Assembly: GCA_036273855.1 (NCBI GenBank)
Contig: DASUGU010000136.1
Span: 62,001-126,000, forward strand
Length of the DNA stretch: 64,000 nt
Reading direction: 5' to 3'
Source: DATEPR01 sp036273855
GTDB taxonomy: Bacteria > Actinomycetota > Actinomycetes > Mycobacteriales > Pseudonocardiaceae
Positions 24,680 through 33,276 of this stretch are shown piece by piece. Within the stretch, counting starts at the first letter, position 1, and every line of letters starts with the position of its first letter. Under the pieces are notes generated by a model that saw only the letters and a list, made by a program, of their open reading frames with translations, had not been told where the DNA came from and did not search any database. The translations under genes and the position numbers were made by a program.

Positions 24680-24697
24680 GCTGCTGTTCCGGTGTAC

Positions 24698-25498
24698 TCA
24701 GCGGCTGGCCACCTGCCGGTACCGGCTGACCGCCAGCGGCAGGAAGATCGCGATGATCAGCACCGCCGCGACCAGCGAGTAGGCGGCCGCGTGATCGGCG
24801 GCCCAGCCGGTGCTGGCCGGCAGGTTCGGCGGGTTCGGGTTGCCGAACAGCTTCCGGGTCGCGTCGGCCACCGTGGTGATCGGGTTCCAGTGCGCGATGG
24901 CCTTCAGCGGTCCGGGCATGTTCTGCGCCGAGATGAACGCCGACGAGATGAACGTGACCGGGAACAGCCAGATCAGGCCGGCACTCTGCGCCACCTCGAC
25001 GCTGCGCGCGGCCAGTCCGATCAGCGCGCCGGTCCACGACATGGCGAACGCGAACAGCAGCAGCAGCGCGTAGCCGCCGACCGCCTCCGGCACCGAGGTG
25101 TGGATGCGCCAGCCGATGATCAGTCCGCAGGCCGACATCACGGCCAGGCCCAGCGCGTTGATCAGCAGGTCGGAGGTGGTCCGGCCGAGGATCACCGCGA
25201 CCCGCGACATGGGCAGCGACCGGAACCGGTCGATGATGCCCTTCTGCAGGTCGTTGGCCATGCCGATGGTGGTGAACGCCGAGTTGAAGGCCACGGTCTG
25301 GGTGAAGATGCCGGCCATCAGGAACTCGCGGTACGACGCGCCGCCGAGGCTGCCGCCGAACACGTAGGCGAACAGCAGCACGAACATGATCGGCTGCACG
25401 GTGGCGGCCATCAGCATCTCCGGATTGCGCCGGACGTTCACCAGATTGCGCCAGGTGACTGTGCCGCCGTCGCGCAGCACCCTGGTCAGCGCGTTCAC
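24698..25498 (-). CDS. ABC-2 type exporter permease (DrrB-like)
   Basis: The 266-residue product has six transmembrane helices. The ABC-2 membrane domain pattern VQPIMFVLLFAYVFGGSLGG is followed by the family hallmark FLMAGIFTQTVAFNSAFTTIGMAND split over the second helix region, and a terminal ILIIAIFLPLAVSRYR. This is the DrrB/NodJ branch that pairs with DrrA-type ATPases to export hydrophobic drugs or lipids. Its ATG overlaps the stop of the ATPase gene by four bases. The substrate is unknown. Confidence 0.9.
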   Translation of the reverse strand: MNALTRVLRDGGTVTWRNLVNVRRNPEMLMAATVQPIMFVLLFAYVFGGSLGGASYREFLMAGIFTQTVAFNSAFTTIGMANDLQKGIIDRFRSLPMSRVAVILGRTTSDLLINALGLAVMSACGLIIGWRIHTSVPEAVGGYALLLLFAFAMSWTGALIGLAARSVEVAQSAGLIWLFPVTFISSAFISAQNMPGPLKAIAHWNPITTVADATRKLFGNPNPPNLPASTGWAADHAAAYSLVAAVLIIAIFLPLAVSRYRQVASR

Positions 25499-26505
25499 TT
25501 CGTCTCCCCCTTCGCCCTGCGGCCCCGTTTCTTGGGCTGCTCCGGCTGTTCGTCCTCGGCGGCGTGCCCCGTCAGCGACAGGAACACGTCGTCCAGCGTG
25601 GGCCGGTGCAGCCCGACGTCCAGCACGGTGACGCCGTCCAGGTCCAGCCTGCGCAGCGCCTCGATCAGCGCCTTCGGGCCGGTGTCCACCAGCACGGCGG
25701 CCCGCTTGGCCTGCTCGTCCACCACCGGGGTGTCCGAACCGACCTCGGTCAGCACCTGCCGGGCCAGGGCCAGTTCGGCCGCGTCGGACACGACCACCTC
25801 CAGGTGCTCGCCGCCGGTCTGTGCCTTGAGTTCGTCCGCGGTGCCCTCGGCGATCAGCTTGCCCTTGTCGATCACCGCGATGGTGTCCGCGAGCTGGTCG
25901 GCCTCCTCCAGGTACTGCGTGGTGAGCAGCACCGTGGCACCGTCGCTGACCAGGTTGGAGATCACCTCCCAGGTGTCCAGCCGGCCGCGCGGGTCCAGGC
26001 CGGTGGTGGGCTCGTCCAGCACCACCACGGGCGGCCGGGCGACCAGCGCGCCCGCCAGGTCCAGCCGGCGGCGCATGCCACCGGAGTAGGTCTTGGCCGG
26101 CCGGTCGGCCGCGTCCCGCAGGTTGAAGTCGCCCAGCAGTTCCCTGGCCCTGGCCCTCGCCCTGGCCCGGTTGAACCCGTAGAGCTTGCCCACCATGTAG
26201 AGGTTCTCGAACCCGGTCAGGCTCTCGTCCACGGCCGCGTACTGACCGGACAGGCCGATGTTGCGCCGGACCGCCTCCGGATCGGCCTGCACGTCGTGGC
26301 CGGCGACCCAGGAGCGCCCCGAGTCCGGGCGCAGCAGTGTGGTCAGGATGCGGACCATGGTGGTCTTGCCCGCCCCGTTCGGTCCGAGCAGGCCGAGGAC
26401 TTTGCCGGCCGGTATCTCCAGGTCGACGCCGTCCAGCGCCCGGGTCGACCCGAAGGTCTTGACCAGGCCCTCCGCCCGTACGGCCGGCTCGCTGTGTGCG
26501 TTCAT
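25495..26505 (-). CDS. ABC exporter ATP-binding protein (DrrA-like)
   Basis: The 336-residue product has Walker A GPNGAGKTT, Q-loop (NIGLSGQYAAVDESLT), signature YSGGMRRRLDLAGAL, Walker B VVVLDEPTTGLD and a DrrA-type C-terminal extension with the HRPTLDDVFLSLTG box. The tail is basic and Pro/Lys-rich (QPKKRGRRAKGE). ATG 26505 has GGAGGGGG seven bases upstream. It is coupled by ATGA to the permease gene. DrrAB homologues commonly give self-resistance in antibiotic producers or export surface lipids. It is divergent from glnX. Confidence 0.93.
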   Translation of the reverse strand: MNAHSEPAVRAEGLVKTFGSTRALDGVDLEIPAGKVLGLLGPNGAGKTTMVRILTTLLRPDSGRSWVAGHDVQADPEAVRRNIGLSGQYAAVDESLTGFENLYMVGKLYGFNRARARARARELLGDFNLRDAADRPAKTYSGGMRRRLDLAGALVARPPVVVLDEPTTGLDPRGRLDTWEVISNLVSDGATVLLTTQYLEEADQLADTIAVIDKGKLIAEGTADELKAQTGGEHLEVVVSDAAELALARQVLTEVGSDTPVVDEQAKRAAVLVDTGPKALIEALRRLDLDGVTVLDVGLHRPTLDDVFLSLTGHAAEDEQPEQPKKRGRRAKGETK

Positions 26506-26535
26506 TCCCCCTCCTTCGTCCCGGCAGATGTTAGG

Positions 26536-26565
26536 GAACTCAAGAAGTTTAGTCAATAAGAGTTC
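26536..26565. promoter_or_regulatory. Inverted repeat in the drrAB/glnX divergent region
   Basis: GAACTC (26536-26541) and GAGTTC (26560-26565) form a 6-bp dyad with an 18-base AT-rich spacer, close upstream of the ATPase gene within the 276-base divergent intergenic region. It may be an operator for the exporter. The rest of the region shows no gene. Confidence 0.3.
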
Positions 26566-26781
26566 TCGTGAGAGAGAGTTATGTGCCGTGTCCCTCACGC
26601 TGTGTCGCGAGCCTAGGCGAGACGACCGACCATTTCGCCCGACTTTCGCCCTCGGCGATCTCGCCTTGTTACCAATCGCCACCAGTGACGCCGAAGTGCA
26701 CTACGTTCATGGGAAGGTGCACCGGAACGCCTCGGGACCGTGTGCCGCTATCTGGGGGAAGTGCGTTGTGAGGGGGCCGTC

Positions 26782-28143
26782 ATGTCCGTGACCAGCACCG
26801 CTCGCCCCGTGCCGGCCACCACGCGCCGCGCGGCGGCACCGTCTGCCGCGCTGTCCGAGGGCCTGCGGCGCACCGCGGGTTCCACACCGGGCCGGCTCGG
26901 CCTGGCCATGGTCGGCCTGGTCGTGCTCAGCCTGCTCACCGGGGTCATCGGCCTGCTGGCCATCCAGGGCAAGGCCAGCACCCTGAACGACCTGACCACC
27001 CGCCGCGAGCCGTTCTCCGCTGCCGCGCAGCAGATGTACCGCTCGCTGTCGGACGCGGACGCCACCGCGGCCAGCGCGTTCCTGTCCAGCGCGGTCACCC
27101 CGCCCGCGCTGCGCGAGCGCTACCAGACCGACATCCAGCAGGCAGGCGCCGCGCTCGCGGTCGCCGCCACCGACGTCGAGGGCGTCGCCGACGCCACCCG
27201 GCCGCTGGCCCAGCTCTCCACCGGCATCCCCGTCTACACCGGACTCGTCGAGCGCGCGTCGGCCAACAACGCCCAGGGCTTCCCGATCGGCTCCGCCTAC
27301 CTGCGCGAGGCCGACCACCTGATGCAGGCCACCCTGCTGCCGGCGGCCCAGGCCCTCTACGCGGTGGACACCCAGCGGGTGGAACAGGCCCAGGACGACG
27401 CCACGTCGTTCCCGTGGGCCGCCGCCGTGCTGGTGATCGTGCTGCTCGTCGCCCTCGTCGTCACCCAGCGCTACGTGCGAAAACGCACCAACCGGGTGAT
27501 CAACGTCGGCCTGCTGGTGGCCACCGTCGCGGTGGCCGTCGCGGTGCTGTGGTCGGCCACCGGGCTGATCCTGGAGACCGTGCACGTGTCGCACGCCCGC
27601 GCCGCCGGCTCGGCCCCGGCCGACACGCTGGCCCAGGCCAGGACCAAGGCGTTGCAGGCCCGCACCGACGAGATGCTGACCCTGGTGGCCAGGGGCGGCC
27701 AGGACTACAACCAGCCGTTCCTGGCGCTGACCAAGGACATCGGCGGCAAGGACGGCTCCGGCGGCCTGCTCGGCCAGGTCCGTGGCGGCTCGTCGGACGA
27801 CGTCCTCAACGGCCAGGTGGACCAGGCCAGCGCCGCCGCGAAGTCCTGGTTCGCCCTGCACAACCAGGCCACCGGCGCCAACCAGGCAGGTGACTACCAG
27901 ACCGCCGTGAACATCACCCTGGGCACCGGCGGCGCCGGCAAGCCCAACGAGGCGGCCCAGTTCGACAAGGTGGACAACGCGCTGGCCAAGGCGATCAACC
28001 AGGCCCGCGGCGTGTTCGCCGACCAGACCGGCACGGCGAGTGCCTGGCTGACCGCACTGCCGGTCGGCGTGCTCGTGCTGCTGGTGCTGGCCGCGGCGGG
28101 TGCCGCGACCGGTCTCTGGCAGCGGCTGAGGGAGTACCGATGA
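26782..28143 (+). CDS. glnX: GlnX-like membrane protein of the PknG pathway
   Basis: The 453-residue product has four transmembrane helices: LGLAMVGLVVLSLLTGVIGL (about 42-61), AAAVLVIVLLVALVV (about 210), VGLLVATVAVAVAVLW (about 240) and the C-terminal ALPVGVLVLLVLAAAGA. Two extracytoplasmic helical regions lie between helices 1-2 and 3-4. Order and overlap with glnH (ATGA at 28140-28143) and pknG match the conserved mycobacterial/corynebacterial glnX-glnH-pknG operon, where GlnX relays extracellular Asp/Glu sensing by GlnH to the kinase. ATG 26782 has GAGGGGG upstream. Confidence 0.9.
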   Translation: MSVTSTARPVPATTRRAAAPSAALSEGLRRTAGSTPGRLGLAMVGLVVLSLLTGVIGLLAIQGKASTLNDLTTRREPFSAAAQQMYRSLSDADATAASAFLSSAVTPPALRERYQTDIQQAGAALAVAATDVEGVADATRPLAQLSTGIPVYTGLVERASANNAQGFPIGSAYLREADHLMQATLLPAAQALYAVDTQRVEQAQDDATSFPWAAAVLVIVLLVALVVTQRYVRKRTNRVINVGLLVATVAVAVAVLWSATGLILETVHVSHARAAGSAPADTLAQARTKALQARTDEMLTLVARGGQDYNQPFLALTKDIGGKDGSGGLLGQVRGGSSDDVLNGQVDQASAAAKSWFALHNQATGANQAGDYQTAVNITLGTGGAGKPNEAAQFDKVDNALAKAINQARGVFADQTGTASAWLTALPVGVLVLLVLAAAGAATGLWQRLREYR

Positions 28144-29144
28144 TCGCGAGGATGAGGGGCCGGACGCGCTTCGCGCTCGGTGTCGCGCTGTTCGCGGTGC
28201 TGGCCACCGGCTGCGCCGCCAACTCCGGTCCGGTGAACCTGGCCGAGGTCGGCCCGGCCCAGGCGCCGCTGCCCGGTGGCGTGCTGATCGGCAAGGCCGC
28301 GCTGCCGCCGGAGGCGGGACCGACGCCCAACTGTGCCAACCCCACCGCGAGCCTCCGTCCGCCGACGCCCATGCCGGCCCCCGGGCACATGCCGTCCGGG
28401 ACCACCATGGCCAGGATCCAGCAGCGCGGCTACCTGATCGCCGGCGTCGACCAGAACACCTACCTGTTCGGCTACCGCAACCCCACGACCAACAACCTGG
28501 AGGGCTTCGACATCCAGATGGTCCGGGACGTGGCCGCCGCGATCTTCGGTGACCCGAACAAGGTCCAGTTCAAGGCGATCACCTCCGCCCAGCGCATCGA
28601 CGTGCTGCAGAAGGGCGAGGTCGACCTGGTGGCCAGGACGTTCACCATCAGCTGCGCCCGGTTGCAGCAGGTGGCGTTCTCCACGGTCTACTTCCAGGCC
28701 CAGCGGCAACTCCTGGTGCGGTCCGACTCGACCGTGAACAGCATCCAGGGCCTGGGCGGCAAGCGGGTGTGCGCGACCATCGGGTCGGACTCGCTGGCGC
28801 CCACGCCGGGGGAGGCGCACCCGCCGGTCCCGGTCGCGGTGAACGACTGGTCGGACTGCCTGGTGATGCTCCAGCAGGGCCAGGTGGCCGGGGTGTCCAC
28901 GGACAACACGATCCTGGCCGGCATGGTCGCGCAGGACTCGAACACCAAGATCGTCGGCAAGTCGATCGCGCCGGAGCCCTACGGCCTGGCGTTCCCCAAG
29001 TCCAGCACCGACTTCGTCGCCTTCGTCAACGGCGTACTGCAGAAGTTGCGCACCGACGGCGGCTGGACGTCCACCTACAAGACCTGGGTGGGCGGCCGGC
29101 TGGGTGCGATACCCGCACCGCCCGCACCGACGTACTCCAACTGA
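28140..29144 (+). CDS. glnH: GlnH-like amino-acid-binding lipoprotein
   Basis: The 334-residue product has a signal peptide with lipobox LATGC (Cys about 25) and a Pro-rich linker, then a type II periplasmic-binding fold beginning MARIQQRGYLIAGVDQNTYLFGY. LEGFDIQMVRDVAAAIFG and QRIDVLQKGEVDLVARTF are typical of the polar amino-acid family SBP_bac_3. There is no ABC permease or ATPase beside it. As in the mycobacterial operon it is therefore read as a sensor feeding GlnX and PknG rather than a transporter component. Confidence 0.92.
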   Translation: MIARMRGRTRFALGVALFAVLATGCAANSGPVNLAEVGPAQAPLPGGVLIGKAALPPEAGPTPNCANPTASLRPPTPMPAPGHMPSGTTMARIQQRGYLIAGVDQNTYLFGYRNPTTNNLEGFDIQMVRDVAAAIFGDPNKVQFKAITSAQRIDVLQKGEVDLVARTFTISCARLQQVAFSTVYFQAQRQLLVRSDSTVNSIQGLGGKRVCATIGSDSLAPTPGEAHPPVPVAVNDWSDCLVMLQQGQVAGVSTDNTILAGMVAQDSNTKIVGKSIAPEPYGLAFPKSSTDFVAFVNGVLQKLRTDGGWTSTYKTWVGGRLGAIPAPPAPTYSN

Positions 29145-29158
29145 CCGGAGGGGCACAC

Positions 29159-32074
29159 ATGACGGTGGGCTCCCCCGGTGCCGGAGCGCCCGGTACCGGC
29201 CGCTGCCCCCGGCACGGCTGCACCGGCCGGCTCGTCGGCGGCACGTGCGACATCTGCGGCACCCGAGTCCCGATCCAGCAACCCGCCCCACAACCAGTCG
29301 CCCAGCCCGTCGCCCAGCCGCTGCCCGCTCCGGCGGCCGGCGCGCCGCAATGGCCCGGCCGGCCGAGACCGCCGCAGCAGCCACCACAGCCGCCGAACAC
29401 CGGCGGTTTCCGGCCGCCGGGCCCGAACTCCGGCGCCTTCCCCGCCCAGCCCGGCTCGGGTGGTTTCCCCGCCCAGCCGCCGAATTCCGGCGGTTTTCCC
29501 GCGCAGCCGCCGAGTTCCGGCGGTTTTCCCGCGCAGCAACCGAATCCCGGCGGCTTCCCCGCGCAGCCGCCGAATTCGGGCGGTTTCCCGGCACAGCAAC
29601 AGGTTCCGCAGCCGCCGGCCGGTCCGCCCGCGCTGGCCGCCGCCCCACCGACCTCGGTGATCGCCCCGCCACACCGCCGCACCGGCCAGCACGCGGCCCC
29701 GCCGGGCACGCCGTCCCTGGGCAACTGGGCCCCGCCCGGCCAACCCCTGCGCCCGACCACGGACCACCAGCGCTCCGGACCGGCCCACTCCGCCGATCCG
29801 CCGGACAGCGGTTCGCTCAGTGCCCGGCTGTCCGGCTGGACACCCGCGCCGAACGCCCCCGAGGCCACGCACATGGCCGTCGGCGACTCCACCCAGCTCG
29901 CCGGCCCGTCCGGCCCGGCGTCCGGCTCGCGCCCACTGACCGGTCGCAGCAGCAGGAGCGGCCGGTCCCGTTCGCGCACCACGTCGGGCAGGCGGATCGG
30001 CGGCGGGCTGGTCGAGGTGCCGAGGGTGCCCTACCGCGATCCGGCGTCGGCGGTCATGGCCGATCCCGTGGTGCCCGAGCACAAGCGGTTCTGCAGCCAG
30101 TGCCAGCAGCCGGTCGGCCGGGGTGCGGACGGCTCGCCGGGCAGCGTCGACGGCACGTGTGAGAACTGCGGTGCCGCGTTCTCGTTCCGCGCCAAGCTGG
30201 CCGCCGGTGACCTGGTCGGCGGGCAGTACGAGGTGCTCGGCGCGCTCGCGCACGGCGGTCTGGGCTGGATCTACCTGGCCCGCGACCACAACGTGAACGA
30301 CCGCTGGGTGGTCCTCAAAGGACTGATCGACACCGGCGACGAGTCCGCGATGGCCGCGGCCGTGGCGGAGAAGCAGTTCCTGTCCCAGGTCGAGCACCCG
30401 AACATCGTCAAGATCTACAACTTCGTCCTGCACGACGACCCGGCCACCGGCAACCAGGTCGGCTACATCGTGATGGAGTACATCGGCGGCCAGTCGATGC
30501 GCCAGATCGCACTGTCCCATCTGGACGCTGGTGGCAAGGTGACGCCGCTGCCGCTGGCCCGCGTGCTGGCCTACGGGCTGGAGGTGCTGCCCGCCATGGC
30601 CTACCTGCACAGCGTGGGCCTGCTGTACTGCGATCTCAAGCCGGACAACGTGATCCAGACCGACGCCCAGGTCAAGCTGATCGACCTCGGTGCCGTGCGG
30701 CACGTCGACGACATGACCAGCCCGATCTTCTTCACGTCCGGCTACAACGCACCGGAGATCGCGTCCGACGGGCCGTCCGTGGCGTCGGACATCTACACCG
30801 TCGGCCGCACGCTGGCCGTGCTGAGCTTCGACTTCGCCGGTTTCACCGACGAGTTCCGCCACTCGCTGCCCTCGGCCAAGCAGGTGCCGCTGTTCTCGCT
30901 GTTCGGTTCGTACCACCGGTTGTTGCGCCGGGCCACGCACGTCGACCCGGACCGCCGGTTCGGGTCCGCGGAGGACATGTCCGACCAGTTGCTCGGCGTG
31001 CTGCGCGAGGTGCTGGCGCTGGGCACGCGGGAGCCGAGACCGGGCCGGTCGGCGGTGTTCGGCCCCGAGGTGCGCACGTTCGGCGCCGAACTGGTCCGCT
31101 CGGCCGCCGGCAACCCGGCCGTGCCGGCACCGCCGGAGCCGGCCGAGGTGGTGGCCGGACTGCCGGTGCCGCAGGTGGACACCGACGACCCGGCGGCCGG
31201 ACTGGTCGGTGGGCTCGCGTCCGCGGTCGGCCCGGCGCCCCGCGACCTGCTGGAGGCCCTGCGCACCGCGCCGCCCACGTCGATGGAGGCGAAGCTGTGG
31301 CGGGCCAGGGCGCTGCTGGAACTGGGTGAGCTGCAGCAGGCGGCCCAGGAACTGGCGGCGGCCACCGCGATGGACGCCCAGGGCCCGCAGGTGCCCGACG
31401 TGCCCTACGACTGGCGGATCAGCTGGTACCGGGGCCTGCTGTCGCTGGCCGCGCGCCGGCCCAGGGACGCCAGGGTGGCGTTCGACCACGTGTACGACGT
31501 GGTACCTGGCGAGTTGGCGCCCAAGCTGGCGCTGGCGGTGAGCGCCGAGTGCTGCGCCGACCACTTCGCCGCCGCCCGCCTGTACGAACTGGTGTGGCGC
31601 ACCGACCGGTCCTACGTCAGCGCCGCGTTCGGCCTGGCCAGAACGTATCTGGCGCAGGGCGACCGGTCCGGCGCGCTGGAGGTCCTGGAGTCGGTGCCCG
31701 ACCGGTCCAGCCACTTCCTGGCCGCCCAGATGGCGGTGATCGCCACCCGGACCGCGTGGACCGCGCCGGACCGGCTGACCGAGCGCGACCTGCAGGATGC
31801 GGGCGCCCGCGTGGAACGTCTCAACCTGGACGGTGAACGCCGGGCCAGGCTGGCCGCCGAGGTCCTGGGCGCCGGCCTGACCTGGCTACGCGCCGGCCGC
31901 CCGGGCGCCGGACAGCCCGGCGGCCGGGTGCTCGGCTGCGAGCTCACCGAACGCGGCATGCGCTTCGGCCTGGAGCGCTGCTACCGCTCCCTGGCCCGCC
32001 AGGCCGGCACCGTCACCGAACGGGTCCGGCTCGTCGACCTGGCCAACTCGGTCCGCCCCACCACCCTGACCTGA
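29159..32074 (+). CDS. pknG: Serine/threonine protein kinase PknG with extended N-terminus
   Basis: The 971-residue soluble kinase is clearly longer than the roughly 750-residue mycobacterial PknG. Order of parts: an extra zinc-ribbon-like C16-x4-C21...C30-x2-C33; a Pro/Gln region with about six GGFPAQPPNS-type repeats (about 80-147); the rubredoxin-like CSQC...CENC (about 312-337); a kinase domain from about 354 with GALAHGGLGWIYLA, VLKGL, YCDLKPDNV replacing HRDLKPxN, and DLG replacing DFG; then TPR repeats (about 690-971). PknG phosphorylates GarA/OdhI to tune 2-oxoglutarate metabolism. It lies 14 bases after glnH with GGAGGGG as ribosome site. Confidence 0.95.
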   Translation: MTVGSPGAGAPGTGRCPRHGCTGRLVGGTCDICGTRVPIQQPAPQPVAQPVAQPLPAPAAGAPQWPGRPRPPQQPPQPPNTGGFRPPGPNSGAFPAQPGSGGFPAQPPNSGGFPAQPPSSGGFPAQQPNPGGFPAQPPNSGGFPAQQQVPQPPAGPPALAAAPPTSVIAPPHRRTGQHAAPPGTPSLGNWAPPGQPLRPTTDHQRSGPAHSADPPDSGSLSARLSGWTPAPNAPEATHMAVGDSTQLAGPSGPASGSRPLTGRSSRSGRSRSRTTSGRRIGGGLVEVPRVPYRDPASAVMADPVVPEHKRFCSQCQQPVGRGADGSPGSVDGTCENCGAAFSFRAKLAAGDLVGGQYEVLGALAHGGLGWIYLARDHNVNDRWVVLKGLIDTGDESAMAAAVAEKQFLSQVEHPNIVKIYNFVLHDDPATGNQVGYIVMEYIGGQSMRQIALSHLDAGGKVTPLPLARVLAYGLEVLPAMAYLHSVGLLYCDLKPDNVIQTDAQVKLIDLGAVRHVDDMTSPIFFTSGYNAPEIASDGPSVASDIYTVGRTLAVLSFDFAGFTDEFRHSLPSAKQVPLFSLFGSYHRLLRRATHVDPDRRFGSAEDMSDQLLGVLREVLALGTREPRPGRSAVFGPEVRTFGAELVRSAAGNPAVPAPPEPAEVVAGLPVPQVDTDDPAAGLVGGLASAVGPAPRDLLEALRTAPPTSMEAKLWRARALLELGELQQAAQELAAATAMDAQGPQVPDVPYDWRISWYRGLLSLAARRPRDARVAFDHVYDVVPGELAPKLALAVSAECCADHFAAARLYELVWRTDRSYVSAAFGLARTYLAQGDRSGALEVLESVPDRSSHFLAAQMAVIATRTAWTAPDRLTERDLQDAGARVERLNLDGERRARLAAEVLGAGLTWLRAGRPGAGQPGGRVLGCELTERGMRFGLERCYRSLARQAGTVTERVRLVDLANSVRPTTLT

Positions 32075-32135
32075 CCCCTCGAGCAGGTGAGAGTTTGGGG
32101 CACCTTTGTCCTGTTTGCCGGCGGACCAACGTGAC

Positions 32136-32146
32136 TTAACGGTTAA
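32136..32146. promoter_or_regulatory. Palindrome upstream of the sugar ABC operon
   Basis: TTAAC-G-GTTAA is a perfect odd palindrome in an AT-rich stretch between pknG and the permease gene. A TGACGTCA palindrome follows at 32159-32166. Both are candidate regulator sites; no sugar regulator gene is adjacent. Confidence 0.35.
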
Positions 32147-32261
32147 AACATTACGAATTGACGTCATCATCTCGACAGGTGCCCAACATTCCAGGATAAG
32201 GTGCGGGCGCTGCATTCGGCCAGCCCAAATCGGATTTTTCCCAAAACAGGGGTACCACCGC

Positions 32262-33227
32262 ATGACGACATCGGAGTGGACGGTGACCGGGGCTCGTCCC
32301 GGCGCATCGACCGCACCGCGCGCGGCCGCCGGCGGGCCGCGCAGGCGGAAGGTGCGGCGGGTGCTGACCGGCCCCTCCGGCTACCTCATGACGTTGCCGG
32401 CGCTGTTGATCTTCGGCGTGTTCACCATCGGCCCGACCGTCTACACGGTGTACATCAGCCTGTTCAACTGGAACCCGCTCAACCCGGCCCGGTCCACGTA
32501 TGTGGGCGGCGGGAACTACCAGCAGCTGTTCACCGCCGACAACCCGCCGTTCCTGACCAGCGCCCTGAACTCGCTGTACTTCACGGTGGCCATGGTGATC
32601 GGCGGCACGGCACTGTCGCTGCTGATCGCCCTGCTGCTGCAGCGCGGCGGGAGTTGGATCGCGGCCACCCGGGTGGCCGTGTTCACGCCGTACGTGACGC
32701 CCCTGGTGGCCACGTCCATCGCCTGGGTGTGGATCTTCAACGACAAGTTCGGCCTGATCAACCTGGCGCTGCGGCCCTTCGGCATCACCGGCCCCAACTG
32801 GCTGCTCTCGCCGACGTTCGCCATGCCCTCGGTGATCGTCTACAGCCTGTGGCACGAGATCGGCCTGACCGTGGTGATCTTCCTGGGCGGCCTGACGATC
32901 CTGTCGCCGGAACTGTCCGAGGCCGCCCGGGTCGACGGCGTGAACCGCTGGCAGGAGTTCTGGTACATCACCTGGCCCCAGCTGCGGCCGGTCACGGCGT
33001 TCGTGGTCACCGTCACGGCGATCTACTCGCTGCAGGCGTTCACCCAGTTCTACACGATGACCGTCGGCGGACCGGGCACGTCCACCACCACGATCAGCTA
33101 CCTGCTCTACGGCGAGGTGTTCGAACGGACCGGCTACGGCGCCGCGATCGCGGTCGTGCTGTTCCTGGTGACCGTCGCGTTCACCCTGATCCAGCGCAGG
33201 ACATCCCGTCCATCCGCGATCGGTTGA
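32262..33227 (+). CDS. Sugar-type ABC transporter permease (UgpA/MalF-like)
   Basis: The 321-residue product has a basic cytosolic N-terminus and six transmembrane helices starting SGYLMTLPALLIFGVFTIGP. The EAA loop that contacts the ATPase is present as LSEAARVDGVNRWQEFWYI. It belongs to the carbohydrate uptake-1 family. ATG 32262 is preceded by CAGGGG. It is the first gene of a five-gene unit (permease, lipoprotein, permease, HAD phosphatase, metallohydrolase). No ATPase is encoded; actinobacteria often share one MsiK-type ATPase. Confidence 0.92.
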   Translation: MTTSEWTVTGARPGASTAPRAAAGGPRRRKVRRVLTGPSGYLMTLPALLIFGVFTIGPTVYTVYISLFNWNPLNPARSTYVGGGNYQQLFTADNPPFLTSALNSLYFTVAMVIGGTALSLLIALLLQRGGSWIAATRVAVFTPYVTPLVATSIAWVWIFNDKFGLINLALRPFGITGPNWLLSPTFAMPSVIVYSLWHEIGLTVVIFLGGLTILSPELSEAARVDGVNRWQEFWYITWPQLRPVTAFVVTVTAIYSLQAFTQFYTMTVGGPGTSTTTISYLLYGEVFERTGYGAAIAVVLFLVTVAFTLIQRRTSRPSAIG

Positions 33228-33276
33228 CCTGGTGCCGGTCGTGTCCTTTCAGCCCGTCGAGGAGAGGTCAGGTTCC

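Larger units (their letters stand above)
24257..24697. other. Intergenic region with an orphan leader-type transcription unit
   Basis: This 441-base gap lies between two minus-strand genes. Its right-central part holds, on the plus strand, a promoter-like TTGCGC-N18-TAGGCT (24428-24457), a strong ribosome site, a 12-codon frame and then a large hairpin, but no gene follows. The left part carries the lipoprotein promoter; a TATAAG box on the minus strand at 24333-24338 could be its -10. No tRNA or longer coding frame is supported. Confidence 0.5.

Noticed and set aside
24570..24782. A 70-codon plus-strand frame running into the ABC permease gene
   Set aside because: It crosses the terminator hairpin and overlaps the permease antisense, with no ribosome site or similarity.
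29075..31714. An 879-codon open frame antisense to pknG
   Set aside because: The sequence is compositionally biased without any domain, while the plus strand holds complete PknG motifs.
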